Counted from the first letter of the stretch, positions 19,130 to 28,508 are shown. The stretch: 33,441 bases of DNA from Methylococcaceae bacterium (GCA_030627205.1 DAOUSN010000030.1:1-33441); one strand, 5' to 3'. Made by a program: numbers and translations. The notes: a model not told the origin generated them from the letters alone.

Positions 19130-19561
19130 TTAGTCTCTTTCAAGTACGTGATGACCACGATGCCTTAAACAATCTGAATAAATCTTTTTATATTGATCAT
19201 TAGATTGATATCCTTGTTGTACACCACCAGCAATCGCACCGATAGAAGCCCCCGCAATTGCACCAATTGCAGCATCACCACCGACATCACCTCCAGTTCT
19301 AAAGATTCCTGTTCCAGCACCAACCGCAGCCCCTGATGCTCCCCCAGCAACAGCACCAACGCCCGTACCAATAGCAGCTTTTTCTATCGTATCACCTGCT
19401 GAACGTGTCGCTAATTGTTGACATTCTTTCATATTCTGTCTTAAAAGATGTGCATTAGGATCTCCATAAGTATCAACGGTTGGTGTCCAACCACCTTGTT
19501 GAGCGCAGGCCGTTAATAATAAAACGCTTAGAGGTATTGTTTTAAATAAAAATTTAATCAT
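19130..19561 (-). CDS. Glycine-zipper outer-membrane lipoprotein
   Basis: 143 residues. The signal peptide MIKFLFKTIPLSVLLL ends in lipobox LTAC (Cys19), followed by AQQGG, so outer-membrane sorting is likely. Residues about 60-112 form a glycine zipper: dense G/A repeats such as GTGVGAVAGGASGAAVG and AAIGAIAGASIGAIAGG, seen in SlyB/Pcp and related envelope proteins and expected to form helical hairpins in a membrane. Two Cys (ECQQ, DCLRH) outside the zipper could form a disulfide. Role is likely structural; the exact family is uncertain. It has its own terminator. Confidence 0.85.
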   Translation of the reverse strand: MIKFLFKTIPLSVLLLTACAQQGGWTPTVDTYGDPNAHLLRQNMKECQQLATRSAGDTIEKAAIGTGVGAVAGGASGAAVGAGTGIFRTGGDVGGDAAIGAIAGASIGAIAGGVQQGYQSNDQYKKIYSDCLRHRGHHVLERD

Positions 19562-19629
19562 AATATAACCCTGTGTAAAAATAATTGAATGGTTTTAAAA
19601 AAAATTTAGCTTAATCTTGCTGCCCTCTA

Positions 19630-22128
19630 TTATCCACCCTCCGCCATTCGTAATATTCCCATTGGAGGCGATTTAATAACTTTCCTAACTCCTAAATACC
19701 CAACAAATGTTACCGTTACCATTCCCATCAAAGGGCTTAACCCCCATAATAACCAGTGAGGATGATAATTGAGTTGTAGTACAAAATAATAAAGAATAAA
19801 AATTAAAGCTTCAGCAATCATAATCGCTAATAAACCAGAAATAAAGCCTAAAAGTGAAAATTCAACTAAATGGCTATTACATAATAAGGCTCGATCCGCT
19901 CCTAATGCTCTCATTAAAGCTCCTTCAGTAATACGCTGATCTAAGGTCGTATAAACAGCAGCAAATAAAACCGTAAATCCTGCTAATAAAGCAAAATATA
20001 AAAGATAATTGATTGCTTGAGTTAATTGAGCCAAAATAGTTTTAAATTGATCTAAAATAGCATCGACTTTAAGAACTGTCATTGCCGAATACTTTTTTAC
20101 TAGTCGATTTAAACTATCTTTGTTATCTTTAGGTAAATAAAAACTGGTTAAATAGGTATGGGAAAAATTTTCCAACGTTGCTGGAGAAAAAATCATATAA
20201 AAATTAGGCTTCATGGTTTCCCACTGAACTTCGCGAATACTACTCACACGGGCATGAAATTGTTGGCTACCTACAGTAAAAGTTAATTCGTCACCTAGAG
20301 TAACATTTAAACTTTTTGCTAATTTTTTCTCAATAGAAACCAGTCCTTTTTTAGGATTATCTTCCTTCCACCATTTACCGGCAATCAATTGATTGTCATT
20401 AGGTAATGTTTTAGAAAAGGTTAAACTTAAGTCTCGATGTATTGCCCGTTGCCCTTGTGTATCTTTACTAACAATTTTTTGTACTGGAGTTTCATTAATT
20501 TCAACTAACCTCCCTTTAACAATCGGGTAAAGTTGACTAAGTTGAATGTTTTCTTGTTTTAAATCAGCTTTAAAATCTTCTAGTTGATTGGGGAAAATAT
20601 TAAGTGCAAAATGATTTGGAGTGTTTTCAGGAAGTTGTTGTTGCCAATCATAAATTAAATCATTACTAACTGTAAAACTTAAAATCATTGCCACCAAGGT
20701 TAAACTAAACGCTAATAGTTGACTAACCGTTGCTTTGGGTTCACGTAAAAATGCTTGAACTCCAAATCGCCAGCGAATAGATAACTTTGGTAATAACTTA
20801 CGTGCTTTAATAATAGCAATATAAAGGATAACTCCTATGATTAAAATGATTAGAATACCACCTCCTAAAAGAGTAACCATCATTTTTAAATCATTAGTAT
20901 ATTGCCAAATCAGACAACTAATGAGTCCAAAAGCACAACTATAAACCAACCAAGCACTACTAGGCAAAGGCTCTAAATCACGGCGTAAAACTCTTAATGG
21001 TGAAACTTTTTTTAGACGTAATAATGGAGGTAATGCAAAACCTAATAAAATAATTAATCCAGTTAAAAAACCTAAAATAATCGCTAAAAAACTTGGATTA
21101 GAAACTTGAGATGGTAATAAATCAGCCAATAAATAAAACAGTTGCTGTTGTCCATACCACCCTAGACCACAGCCGATAATGCTGGCAAACAAGCCTAAAT
21201 ATAAAAATTGATAACTATATAACCATAAAATCTCATTTTGTTTACAACCTAAGCAACGAAGAATAGCGGAAGTATTAAAATGCCGTTCACTATAACGTTG
21301 AGTTGCCATTGCAATAGCAACCCCTGCAATTAAAATAACAATAATACTGGATAAACCTAAATATCGTTCTGCACGCGTTAACGCTGTGCTTAATTCTGGG
21401 CGGTCTTCATGAATATCCATAATGCGTTGAGATGGATTCAAATAAGGTTTTGCCCATTGTTTAAAGTCAATTATATCGCTTTGTTTACCACTAAATTGAA
21501 AGAAATAATGGACATGACTTCCTGGCTGAATAATATCTGTTGCCTCTAAATCCTTAGTATTCATCAGCACTCGTGGAGATAAACTATAAATATCACCGCG
21601 TTTATCGGGTTCATAAGTTAAAATACGACTAATGGTTAATGTCTTTTCACCAATTGTTAACGATTGACCTAAGCTTAGTTTAAGTGCGGATAATATTCGT
21701 GCCTCTACCCATACTTCCCCTATTTTTGGTGGTTGCAAACTTATTTTTTCATCAGTGTAATCTGTTTGGGTACTTTTTAAATGCCCTCGTAATGGATAAA
21801 GGCTACTAGCAGCTTTTATTCCGACTAGTAATAGTTCATCATTTTCCATTAACACGCTAGAAAATTCAGCGGTTTCCGCTTGTTGCAAATGAAATTGTTT
21901 TGCCTTAGCATACCATACCGTTGGTAGTAATGTCGGTGAAGCAACGACTAAATCACCTGCTAAAAATTCAGCAGCTTGAAAAGTCATTGTTCTATGTAAA
22001 CGGTTTGCAAATAAACTAATTGAAGTTGAGCTGCTCACGGCGATAATTAATGCAATAAATAAAATAGTGAGTTCGCCAGAACGACCTTCACGCCATAATA
22101 AACGTAACGCGAGAGACGAATATTTCAT
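19630..22128 (-). CDS. FtsX-like ABC transporter permease, YbbP type
   Basis: 832 residues, the large double-FtsX permease that partners the ATPase upstream. A first membrane helix (about 21-40) is followed by a periplasmic domain, three helices around 255-390, further helices near 405-450, a second periplasmic domain of about 200 residues and three final helices beginning near 705. This matches YbbP and the predicted lipoprotein/lipid-release family. I chose ATG 22128 rather than the upstream in-frame codon because it makes an ATGA overlap with the ATPase stop and leaves KYSSLALRLLWREGRSGEL at the N-terminus. The substrate is unknown. It is cotranscribed with the ATPase. Confidence 0.88.
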   Translation of the reverse strand: MKYSSLALRLLWREGRSGELTILFIALIIAVSSSTSISLFANRLHRTMTFQAAEFLAGDLVVASPTLLPTVWYAKAKQFHLQQAETAEFSSVLMENDELLLVGIKAASSLYPLRGHLKSTQTDYTDEKISLQPPKIGEVWVEARILSALKLSLGQSLTIGEKTLTISRILTYEPDKRGDIYSLSPRVLMNTKDLEATDIIQPGSHVHYFFQFSGKQSDIIDFKQWAKPYLNPSQRIMDIHEDRPELSTALTRAERYLGLSSIIVILIAGVAIAMATQRYSERHFNTSAILRCLGCKQNEILWLYSYQFLYLGLFASIIGCGLGWYGQQQLFYLLADLLPSQVSNPSFLAIILGFLTGLIILLGFALPPLLRLKKVSPLRVLRRDLEPLPSSAWLVYSCAFGLISCLIWQYTNDLKMMVTLLGGGILIILIIGVILYIAIIKARKLLPKLSIRWRFGVQAFLREPKATVSQLLAFSLTLVAMILSFTVSNDLIYDWQQQLPENTPNHFALNIFPNQLEDFKADLKQENIQLSQLYPIVKGRLVEINETPVQKIVSKDTQGQRAIHRDLSLTFSKTLPNDNQLIAGKWWKEDNPKKGLVSIEKKLAKSLNVTLGDELTFTVGSQQFHARVSSIREVQWETMKPNFYMIFSPATLENFSHTYLTSFYLPKDNKDSLNRLVKKYSAMTVLKVDAILDQFKTILAQLTQAINYLLYFALLAGFTVLFAAVYTTLDQRITEGALMRALGADRALLCNSHLVEFSLLGFISGLLAIMIAEALIFILYYFVLQLNYHPHWLLWGLSPLMGMVTVTFVGYLGVRKVIKSPPMGILRMAEGG

Positions 22129-22817
22129 AATACTTTTCCAGCTTCCAGAGTGATAGTACCTTGGCAACGTTTTGCAAGGGCTTTATCATGGGTTACTAAC
22201 ACTAAAGTTGTTTGTTGCTCATGATTTAGCTCGAATAATAAATTAATAATTTGTTTACCTGTTTTACTATCAAGATTACCTGTTGGTTCATCGGCAAATA
22301 AAATTTTTGGTCGAGTGACAAAAGCACGAGCAAGGGCAACTCGTTGTTGCTCACCACCTGATAATTGTTTCGGTGTATGAGTTACTCGTTCCTTTAAACC
22401 TACGCGCTCTAAAAAAAATAATGCCGATTCCTGCGCCTTATTATCCCCAGCTAATTCCAATGGTAACATCACGTTTTCCAAGGCAGTTAAATTAGGCAAT
22501 AATTGGAATGATTGGAAGACAAAGCCAATAAACTGGTTACGAATTGATGCGCGTCCATCCTCACTTAAGGCGGTAATATTTTCACCATTAATTATAACAT
22601 GACCATTTGTCGGTGTATCTAAACCCGCAAGCAGCCCTAATAATGTTGATTTTCCTGAGCCTGATGCACCGACAATCGCTAAACTTTCAGCCGATTTGAT
22701 TATTAGATCAACTGCTGACAAAATATGCAGTTCGGTATGGGAGCTAAAAACGGTTTTACTAAGGTTTTTAGTTTCAATAATAATATCTGTTGTTTGACTA
22801 ACCTGAGATTGAGACAT
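22125..22817 (-). CDS. ABC transporter ATP-binding protein, YbbA/LolD type
   Basis: Energises the FtsX-like permease; cytosolic face of the inner membrane. About 230 residues from ATG 22817. Walker A GASGSGKST, Q-loop region FVFQSFQLLPNL, signature LSGGEQQRVALARA, Walker B ILFADEPTGNLD and the H-loop VTHD are all intact. Longer in-frame starts up to 22901 exist but would lie inside tesA and add an unrelated N-terminus. The chosen start shares two bases with the tesA start on the other strand. I see no ribosome site in the usual place, which leaves some doubt about the start. The tesA/ybbA/ybbP arrangement is known in E. coli. Confidence 0.9.
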   Translation of the reverse strand: MSQSQVSQTTDIIIETKNLSKTVFSSHTELHILSAVDLIIKSAESLAIVGASGSGKSTLLGLLAGLDTPTNGHVIINGENITALSEDGRASIRNQFIGFVFQSFQLLPNLTALENVMLPLELAGDNKAQESALFFLERVGLKERVTHTPKQLSGGEQQRVALARAFVTRPKILFADEPTGNLDSKTGKQIINLLFELNHEQQTTLVLVTHDKALAKRCQGTITLEAGKVL

Positions 22818-23418
22818 GTTTAAATTTGTATGGGCAGTGGTAATGTTGCTAAATTCTTCAATAACTTTAGCAGATACCATCGTAGTATTAGGTGATAGCA
22901 TTAGTGCAAGTCATGGAATTGAAGTTGAGCAAGGCTGGGTAAGCTTGTTGCAAAAAAAATTAAATCACACTAAAAAAGATTATCGTGTCTTTAATGAAAG
23001 TGTCAGTGGTGAAACCACCGCTGGTGGTTTAGCTAGAATAAAAAAAATTTTAGTTGATTATAAGCCTTCTATACTTATTTTGGAATTAGGAGCGAATGAC
23101 GGATTAAGAGGTTTATCTCCTAAAAACATGAAAAAAAATCTTGCTAAAATAATTAAACAGGCTCAGGATCAAGATGCTAAAGTGTTATTATTAAGTATGC
23201 GTATTCCGCCTAATTATGGCAAGCGTTATCCTAAAATGTTTTCAGAAGTTTATCAGCAATTAGGTGAGGAATTAAAAATTTCTTTAGTCCCTTTTATTCT
23301 TAATGATGTGATGTTAATCAAGGAACTCATGCAAAAAGATGGGTTACATCCAAATGCTCAGGCACAACCATTGATAATGAAGGTGATTTGGGAATACCTA
23401 AAAGTTTTGTTACACTAA
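22816..23418 (+). CDS. tesA: SGNH esterase / acyl-CoA thioesterase TesA-like, exported
   Basis: Periplasmic GDSL-type hydrolase that cleaves acyl thioesters, aryl esters and lysophospholipids in relatives. 200 residues. Residues 1-19 form a signal peptide ending in ITLA before DTIVVLGD. The catalytic set is complete: Ser28 in GDSIS, the oxyanion Gly in the SGETTAGG block, Asn94 in GANDG, and Asp175/His178 in DGLHPNA. Upstream GAGATTGAG just before the ATG may act as ribosome site. It is divergent from the ABC transporter genes, a conserved arrangement, but here the two start codons overlap. Confidence 0.92.
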   Translation: MFKFVWAVVMLLNSSITLADTIVVLGDSISASHGIEVEQGWVSLLQKKLNHTKKDYRVFNESVSGETTAGGLARIKKILVDYKPSILILELGANDGLRGLSPKNMKKNLAKIIKQAQDQDAKVLLLSMRIPPNYGKRYPKMFSEVYQQLGEELKISLVPFILNDVMLIKELMQKDGLHPNAQAQPLIMKVIWEYLKVLLH

Positions 23419-23468
23419 TTAACTAGGAATAATCACTTATTTCGTAATTTAACCACGATTAAAAAATA

Positions 23469-24299
23469 ATGATAGCATTACCTCAAAAAATAGACGTAAA
23501 TTATTTTCTTGAAGAAGATATTGGAGCAGGCGATCTCACCTCTTTGTTAATTGATGCTGATAAAAAAGCGCGAGCTGTAGTGATAACTCGTGAGCCAATG
23601 GTTTTATGTGGGCAAGCTTGGTTTGATAAAGTTTTCAAGCAATTAAACTCACAAACACAGATTCAATGGCAACACAACGAAGCTGAATTTATTGAAGTAA
23701 ATAGCGTATTATGTAGCTTAGAAGGCAATGCACGGGCTTTATTAACTGGTGAACGTAGTGCTTTAAATTTATTGCAAACCTTATCGGCAACGGCTACCAT
23801 ATCTAAACGGTATGCCGATGCAGTTGCTGATACTAACTGTAGGGTTTTAGATACACGTAAAACCATTCCTGGGTTAAGATTAGCGCAAAAATATGCGGTA
23901 GCTTGCGGAGGCTGCATTAATCATCGAATAGGACTTTATGATGCAGTATTAATTAAAGAAAATCATATTATTGCCGCAGGTTCTATCAAAAATGCAATTA
24001 AAAAAGCACGAACACAATCAACAATGATGATTGAAGTAGAAGTTGAATCAATTGAAGAATTAATTGAAGCAATTGCAGCTAAACCAGATAGAATTATGCT
24101 GGATAATTTTTCTATCCAAGCATTAAAAAAAGCCGTTATCTTAAATAATAAGCAGATAAAATTAGAAGCTTCAGGAGATATAAACTTGGAAAATATCGCT
24201 AAAGTTGCTAAAACAGGGGTAGATTATATCTCCATAGGGGCATTAACTAAAAATATTACCGCTATTAATTTATCCATGCGTATTGAATTAATTACCTGA
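23469..24299 (+). CDS. nadC: Nicotinate-nucleotide pyrophosphorylase NadC
   Basis: Condenses quinolinate with PRPP to nicotinate mononucleotide, releasing CO2, in de novo NAD synthesis. 276 residues. N-terminal domain motif LEEDIGAGDLTS; LLTGERSALNLLQTLSATAT; the substrate-binding RVLDTRKTIPGLR; then GGCINHR, LIKENHI, the acidic EVEVES and MLDNFS, and the C-terminal ASGDINLENI of the type II PRTase barrel. All are intact. It starts 50 bases after tesA and may share its transcript. Confidence 0.95.
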   Translation: MIALPQKIDVNYFLEEDIGAGDLTSLLIDADKKARAVVITREPMVLCGQAWFDKVFKQLNSQTQIQWQHNEAEFIEVNSVLCSLEGNARALLTGERSALNLLQTLSATATISKRYADAVADTNCRVLDTRKTIPGLRLAQKYAVACGGCINHRIGLYDAVLIKENHIIAAGSIKNAIKKARTQSTMMIEVEVESIEELIEAIAAKPDRIMLDNFSIQALKKAVILNNKQIKLEASGDINLENIAKVAKTGVDYISIGALTKNITAINLSMRIELIT

Positions 24300-24375
24300 G
24301 ATAAAACACCTATAAAAAACCGTTGACGCTGGAAACTTTTAACCATCTCTTTGACTTAAAAAAAGGCTTAATACC

Positions 24376-25035
24376 GTGATTATGACCGCTAATAACCCAA
24401 ACAAAAACCCAGCACTTAAAAATTTTCTACATTATTGCCATATTAAGGACTATCCCCCTAAAAGAACATTAATTCATATTGGTGATTATAATAAAAAACT
24501 ATATTTTATCATCAAAGGTTCGGTAACTGTTGGTACAGAAGATGAGGTTGATGGGCGTGAACTTATTTATGCCTATCTTCATGCAGGTCAGTTTATTGGT
24601 GAAATTGGTATTTTCAATGAAACCGAAGTAAGAATGGTGAATATAAAAACACGCTGTCAATGTCAATTAGCAGAAATAGATCATAAACATTTAAAGAAAT
24701 TATTAAAAAATGAATTAGCAACTGATGCCTTTGATATTTTATTTATGATCGGAAAACAATTATCTGATCGTTTAATTATGACTAGTCGTAATTTCCGTGA
24801 TTTAGCCTTCATGGATGTTGAAGGGCGTATGGCTCGAACATTATTGGATTTATGCAAAGAACCTGATGCCATAGGTCATGAAAAAGGAACGCAGATTAAA
24901 ATAACCCGTCAAGAGTTAAGCCGTATTGTAGGATGCTCCAGAGAAGTTGCTGGTCGAGTTTTAAAAGAATTAGAAATAAAAAATTTAATTGCCTCTCATG
25001 GTAAAACTATCGTTATTTTTAAAGAAGATTTATAA
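24376..25035 (+). CDS. Crp/Vfr-like cyclic-nucleotide regulator
   Basis: A 219-residue CRP-type transcription factor. The N-terminal cyclic-nucleotide fold has GEIGIF (Glu76) and Arg86. The dimerisation helix ends in MTSRN, with Thr136 and Ser137 matching the CRP T127/S128 pair. The C-terminal winged helix reads ITRQELSRIVGCSREVAGR, keeping CRP R180, E181 and R185. It is therefore expected to bind TGTGA-type half sites. The position of CRP Ser83, which contacts the cyclic phosphate, is Met87 here. GTG 24376 is favoured by AAGG about 9 bases ahead; ATG 24382 is an alternative. Ends opposite fabI. Confidence 0.9.
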   Translation: MIMTANNPNKNPALKNFLHYCHIKDYPPKRTLIHIGDYNKKLYFIIKGSVTVGTEDEVDGRELIYAYLHAGQFIGEIGIFNETEVRMVNIKTRCQCQLAEIDHKHLKKLLKNELATDAFDILFMIGKQLSDRLIMTSRNFRDLAFMDVEGRMARTLLDLCKEPDAIGHEKGTQIKITRQELSRIVGCSREVAGRVLKELEIKNLIASHGKTIVIFKEDL

Positions 25036-25046
25036 TTTTATTCATC

Positions 25047-25083
25047 AATGTAGAGGAGTAAAAAAATAAACTCACCCTACATT
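25047..25083. terminator. Possible terminator between the Crp-like gene and fabI
   Basis: AATGTAG (25047-25053) pairs with CTACATT (25077-25083), and an inner GAGT/ACTC adds to the stem. The T-run that follows is weak (ATATTTTTAT). Confidence 0.45.
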
Positions 25084-25098
25084 AGATATTTTTATAAT

Positions 25099-25881
25099 TT
25101 AACTTGCCGTAATACCTGCAATATTATAGCCACAATCAACATAGGTAATTTCACCTGTAATCCCTGAGGCTAAATCTGAACATAAAAAAGCGGCAGCATT
25201 ACCAACTTCTTCAATAGAAACATTACGTTTTAATGGTGCGGTATCCGCTGCTTTACTGAGCATAGATTTAAAATTATTAATACCTGCTGAAGCTAATGTT
25301 CTAATAGGGCCAGCAGAAACCGCATTAACACGTGTTCCTTCTGCCCCTAAAGCAACTGCCATATAACGAACATTAGCTTCTAAACTCGCTTTAGCAACCC
25401 CCATTACATTGTAATTTGGAATAGCACGCTCTGCCCCTAAATAAGTTAACGTTAATAATGCACCATTACGGCCTGCCATCATTTCACGACCAGCTTTAGC
25501 TAATGCGGTAAAGCTATAAGAGCTAATATCATGTGCGACAGAAAAATTTTCACGGGTGGTTGCATTAACATAATCACCATCTAAGGCTTCCCGTGGCGCA
25601 AAGGCAACTGAATGTATAATCCCATCTAAGCCATCCCAATGTTCACCTAATTTAGTAAAAACATCAGTAATATCTTCATCTTTAGCAACATCTAATTCAA
25701 TTGTTATATTAGAGCCACATTCTGCTGCCATTTTTTCAACACGTGGTTTAAGCTTTTCATTTTGATAACTAAAAGCTAATTCAGCACCTTCACGATACAT
25801 CGCTTTTGCAATCCCCCAAGCTATTGAACGATTACTAGCTAAACCAACAATTAAAACTCGTTTTCCTTGCATAAAACCCAT
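25099..25881 (-). CDS. fabI: NADH-dependent enoyl-ACP reductase FabI
   Basis: Reduces trans-2-enoyl-ACP, the last step of each fatty-acid elongation cycle. 260 residues. The divergent SDR signature is present: [13 protein letters not shown] at the NADH site and the catalytic set Tyr147, Tyr157 (AIPNYNVM) and Lys164. Those positions differ by one from E. coli Tyr146/Tyr156/Lys163. The ATG at 25881 is preceded by GAGGAAA 6 bases away, so it is preferred to the upstream in-frame ATG at 25929. It lies on the same strand as, and downstream of, the SDR/radical-SAM pair, with a 73-base gap. Confidence 0.97.
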   Translation of the reverse strand: MGFMQGKRVLIVGLASNRSIAWGIAKAMYREGAELAFSYQNEKLKPRVEKMAAECGSNITIELDVAKDEDITDVFTKLGEHWDGLDGIIHSVAFAPREALDGDYVNATTRENFSVAHDISSYSFTALAKAGREMMAGRNGALLTLTYLGAERAIPNYNVMGVAKASLEANVRYMAVALGAEGTRVNAVSAGPIRTLASAGINNFKSMLSKAADTAPLKRNVSIEEVGNAAAFLCSDLASGITGEITYVDCGYNIAGITAS

Positions 25882-25954
25882 TATAATTTCCTCAGTATTC
25901 ATTGATAATGTAAGTTTATAAGTATCCATGAGGTATTTGATTATGTCTAGTTTT

Positions 25955-26698
25955 TTAGATTATTAAATAATCTTTTGATTTATTATTTTTTTTAAACTCC
26001 ACAACCTTTTGCAAGGGGTTAAGATTAAGCTCATCAATGACACTATAATGGCTTGAGTTCAACAAATAAATTACAGCAAGCGCAATATCTTTTGGTAATA
26101 AATGTTGCCAACGTTCTTTTCCTGGTTCAAACTTTAATGACTTAAAAAACTCTGTTTTAACCATCCCTGGATTAATTAATCCCACTTTAATATGACTTTT
26201 TGCACATTCATCTCGTAATGCTTGGGTAAATCCACGTAATGCAAATTTACTCGCACAATAAATTGTTCCTTTTCGAGTTCCTTCTAAAGCTGCCTCTGAA
26301 CCTATATAAATTAAATTCACCGCTGATTTACGTTTTAATTTCGGCAATAAAGCACGAGTTAAAAATACGTTACTAGTAAAATTAACCGTCATTAAGGTTT
26401 CAATTTGTTCATAAGAAAATTCTTCCAGTGACCCAAATTGTCCGTAACCTGCAGCAAAAATAACGGTGTTAATTTCAGGATGGTTTTTTTCTAACTCCAT
26501 AATTTGTTGCGGCAATAATTTTAAATTTCCCAAATCCATTTCTATACTAAAAAACCGAGAATGCGAAGTTTTAAATTGTTGACAATCCCGTGAACTACCA
26601 ATAACTTTATGCCCTTCTATTAGTAACATTTCCGCAATTTTTCGACCAATACCTGAACTTGCACCTGTTACTAAAACCGTGCGTTTTAAAGTGTGCAT
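25955..26698 (-). CDS. Short-chain dehydrogenase/reductase (SDR)
   Basis: 247 residues, classical SDR. NAD(P) motif TGASSGIG at 11-18, FAAG at 81-84, Asn107, and catalytic Ser134, Tyr147 and Lys151 (YCASK) are all in place, so it should be an active oxidoreductase. The Ser35-Arg37 pair after strand two (GSSRD) suggests NADPH. A closing PGMVKTEFF loop is also typical. The substrate cannot be read from sequence. Its start lies inside the end of the radical-SAM gene (13-base overlap) and has no ribosome site of its own, so translation is probably coupled. The pairing suggests a joint function. Confidence 0.88.
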   Translation of the reverse strand: MHTLKRTVLVTGASSGIGRKIAEMLLIEGHKVIGSSRDCQQFKTSHSRFFSIEMDLGNLKLLPQQIMELEKNHPEINTVIFAAGYGQFGSLEEFSYEQIETLMTVNFTSNVFLTRALLPKLKRKSAVNLIYIGSEAALEGTRKGTIYCASKFALRGFTQALRDECAKSHIKVGLINPGMVKTEFFKSLKFEPGKERWQHLLPKDIALAVIYLLNSSHYSVIDELNLNPLQKVVEFKKNNKSKDYLII

Positions 26699-27681
26699 GG
26701 AAAAAATTTATCTTGAGGGATATAGTCTAATAACAAGGAGGAACAGTCCGCCATCATTTGTTGTTCCAGTTCAGTTTTATAGGATACCATACCTTGTTGG
26801 CAACTTAATGGACTCGCAAATAACTTTTCATCAGGATAGAGTTTGTGAATTTTTTTAAAGTATTTTTCAGGCAATCGGAAAGTTCCCAAACTCACGGAAT
26901 GTAAATTTTCTAAATTTATTTTAGCAAATACTTGGGAAAATAATTGTTGATATAAGCTTTTATAATTAGCTTGATAAATTAACGGGTCAAACCGTAACCC
27001 TAGTTGCCAACCTTGTTGTTGTAATTTAACCATTGCCGCTAATCGTTTTTCTAATGAAGGGGCTTTATCTTCCACTTTATGGGCAATCTCATCAGGTGAT
27101 AAACTAAAGGCAACAATACAGCGTTCAAAAGGATTGTAATTTAATAAGCTTCTAATTTGAGTGCTTTTAGTTCTTAATTCTAACCATGCGTTAGGCGTTT
27201 CAATAAAAGTAGGTAAAAACTGTGCCGCAAAATCAGTAACTGGTTCTAAAGCAAGGCTATCACAATCGTACCCTGAAAAAAAATGGATCGCTTCAGTAGG
27301 TGATTCTGCACAAATACGTTTAATTTCGTGTTGATAATCTTCAAAATTAACAAACAGTACATAATTAGCTGATTGATACATACCTTGTAAAAAACAGTAA
27401 CGACAATCATATAAACAATTGAGCATGTGAGAAAAATAATAATTTTTTGTCGCCCCAATACCGTAACCCAAAGGAGCAGGTAAGACAAAATTTTTATATT
27501 TTTTAGCTAATATTAAAGCAGGTTGCTGTTTTTGAAGGCGAAAATTTTGGGATTTAGGATTAAACACTTCTCCATAACGCTCACAGTCTATTAAAGTTGC
27601 TTTCGGAAAACGTTGGCAGATTTTTTTAACACGTGGGTGTTCGCGTATCGACTCTTCAAGGTAAATTCTAAGTATATTCAT
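26686..27681 (-). CDS. Spore photoproduct lyase-like radical SAM protein
   Basis: 331 residues. The radical SAM cluster motif is Cx3Cx2C (Cys89, Cys93, Cys96) in NCLYDCRYCFLQG, as in spore photoproduct lyase (SPL), rather than the general Cx3Cx2C context of other families. Cys140 (GYDCDSLALEP) lies 44 residues after the last cluster cysteine, the same spacing as B. subtilis Cys97 to Cys141, the thiol that returns the hydrogen atom. N-terminal HPRVKKICQRFP also resembles SPL. In B. subtilis SPL repairs the thymine photoproduct in spore DNA. This organism is presumably not a spore former, so the target here is unknown. Cotranscribed with the SDR gene. Confidence 0.85.
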   Translation of the reverse strand: MNILRIYLEESIREHPRVKKICQRFPKATLIDCERYGEVFNPKSQNFRLQKQQPALILAKKYKNFVLPAPLGYGIGATKNYYFSHMLNCLYDCRYCFLQGMYQSANYVLFVNFEDYQHEIKRICAESPTEAIHFFSGYDCDSLALEPVTDFAAQFLPTFIETPNAWLELRTKSTQIRSLLNYNPFERCIVAFSLSPDEIAHKVEDKAPSLEKRLAAMVKLQQQGWQLGLRFDPLIYQANYKSLYQQLFSQVFAKINLENLHSVSLGTFRLPEKYFKKIHKLYPDEKLFASPLSCQQGMVSYKTELEQQMMADCSSLLLDYIPQDKFFPCTL

Positions 27682-27818
27682 AATTATTTATCAATTTTAG
27701 CGTAAAACCTACCATTTAGGTTACTAAATTACATTAGAAATCCAACCCCCTATAGAGGCAAAATGATTTCAAAATTATGTTAGACAAAGCAGCTAGATGA
27801 TTAATTACAGAATATAAT

Positions 27819-27853
27819 AAAAAACGAGGTTATTAATCATAATAACCCCGTTT
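27819..27853 (-). terminator. Terminator after the small exported-protein gene
   Basis: On the minus strand a 14-pair hairpin (27853-27840 with 27835-27822, one G-T wobble) with a 4-base loop is followed by six T. It lies 30 bases past the gene end. Confidence 0.88.
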
Positions 27854-27882
27854 ATTAATTTTTTTAAGATAACTAAAAAAAA

Positions 27883-28290
27883 TTAGTCCATAAAAGCTTC
27901 GTAGGTAACTTTAATTTTTTTAAATATTTCAACTGCTTCAGTCATTTTAGTAACCGATTTTTCTTGAAAGCCTCTTTTATAAGCTAAACGCGCTTTACCT
28001 AATCGACCTAATGCTTTTTCACGAAGATGATATGTTGTTGCGCTTTCATTAGTTTTCGCAACTTGTTTAGTCTTTTTAAACTCAACTAAAAGATCTTTAA
28101 TGTCTCCTTTTGCTTTAATAGCTTCAAGTGTTAGTTCAGCCTGTTCAATAGTTGCTGCAATCGCAATTTTTGTTTCAGCAGGTTTTTGATTTTCAATTTT
28201 ACCCAAAGGTTTTGCCATAACAGAAGGTGCAACAGCAAGCATTGCAGTACTAAGAGAAAGAGCGATGACTAATTTTTTAAAGAAACTCAT
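27883..28290 (-). CDS. Small exported helical protein of unknown function
   Basis: 135 residues from ATG 28290. A signal peptide (SFFKKLVIALSLSTAMLAV) ends with VMA before KPLGK. The mature part is Lys- and Glu-rich and predicted helical, with the stretch HLREKALGRLGKARLAYKRG near residues 87-106. Two longer starts exist (28308, 28338), but a TATAAT on the minus strand at 28326-28321 would put transcription start near 28314, leaving only 28290 with a leader that contains GAGG. No family recognised; a periplasmic location is likely. Confidence 0.75.
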   Translation of the reverse strand: MSFFKKLVIALSLSTAMLAVAPSVMAKPLGKIENQKPAETKIAIAATIEQAELTLEAIKAKGDIKDLLVEFKKTKQVAKTNESATTYHLREKALGRLGKARLAYKRGFQEKSVTKMTEAVEIFKKIKVTYEAFMD

Positions 28291-28320
28291 TCTGGAATTT
28301 AACCTCATATATAGATTTAT

Positions 28321-28326
28321 ATTATA
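28321..28326 (-). promoter_or_regulatory. Candidate -10 box of the small exported-protein gene
   Basis: TATAAT on the minus strand, about 30 bases before ATG 28290; the -35 is not clear. It decides against the longer starts of that gene. Confidence 0.5.
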
Positions 28327-28508
28327 GTGATGTTTCAAAAATTATGTATAACAAAAAAATTAATTTAATGATACATTTTTATTATATCATAGATAGTTTT
28401 CAGCTATATAGTGCTATCAGTAATTACCCATACATTCTTAAAAATAGATAAAATTATAAGAAACGATTATTAAAATAAATATTTATTAATTTATAATAAT
28501 AAAAACGT

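Noticed and set aside
19165-19371. Open frame of 68 codons rich in Leu, Val and Gly
   Set aside because: Alternate frame of the glycine-zipper repeat region of the lipoprotein gene.
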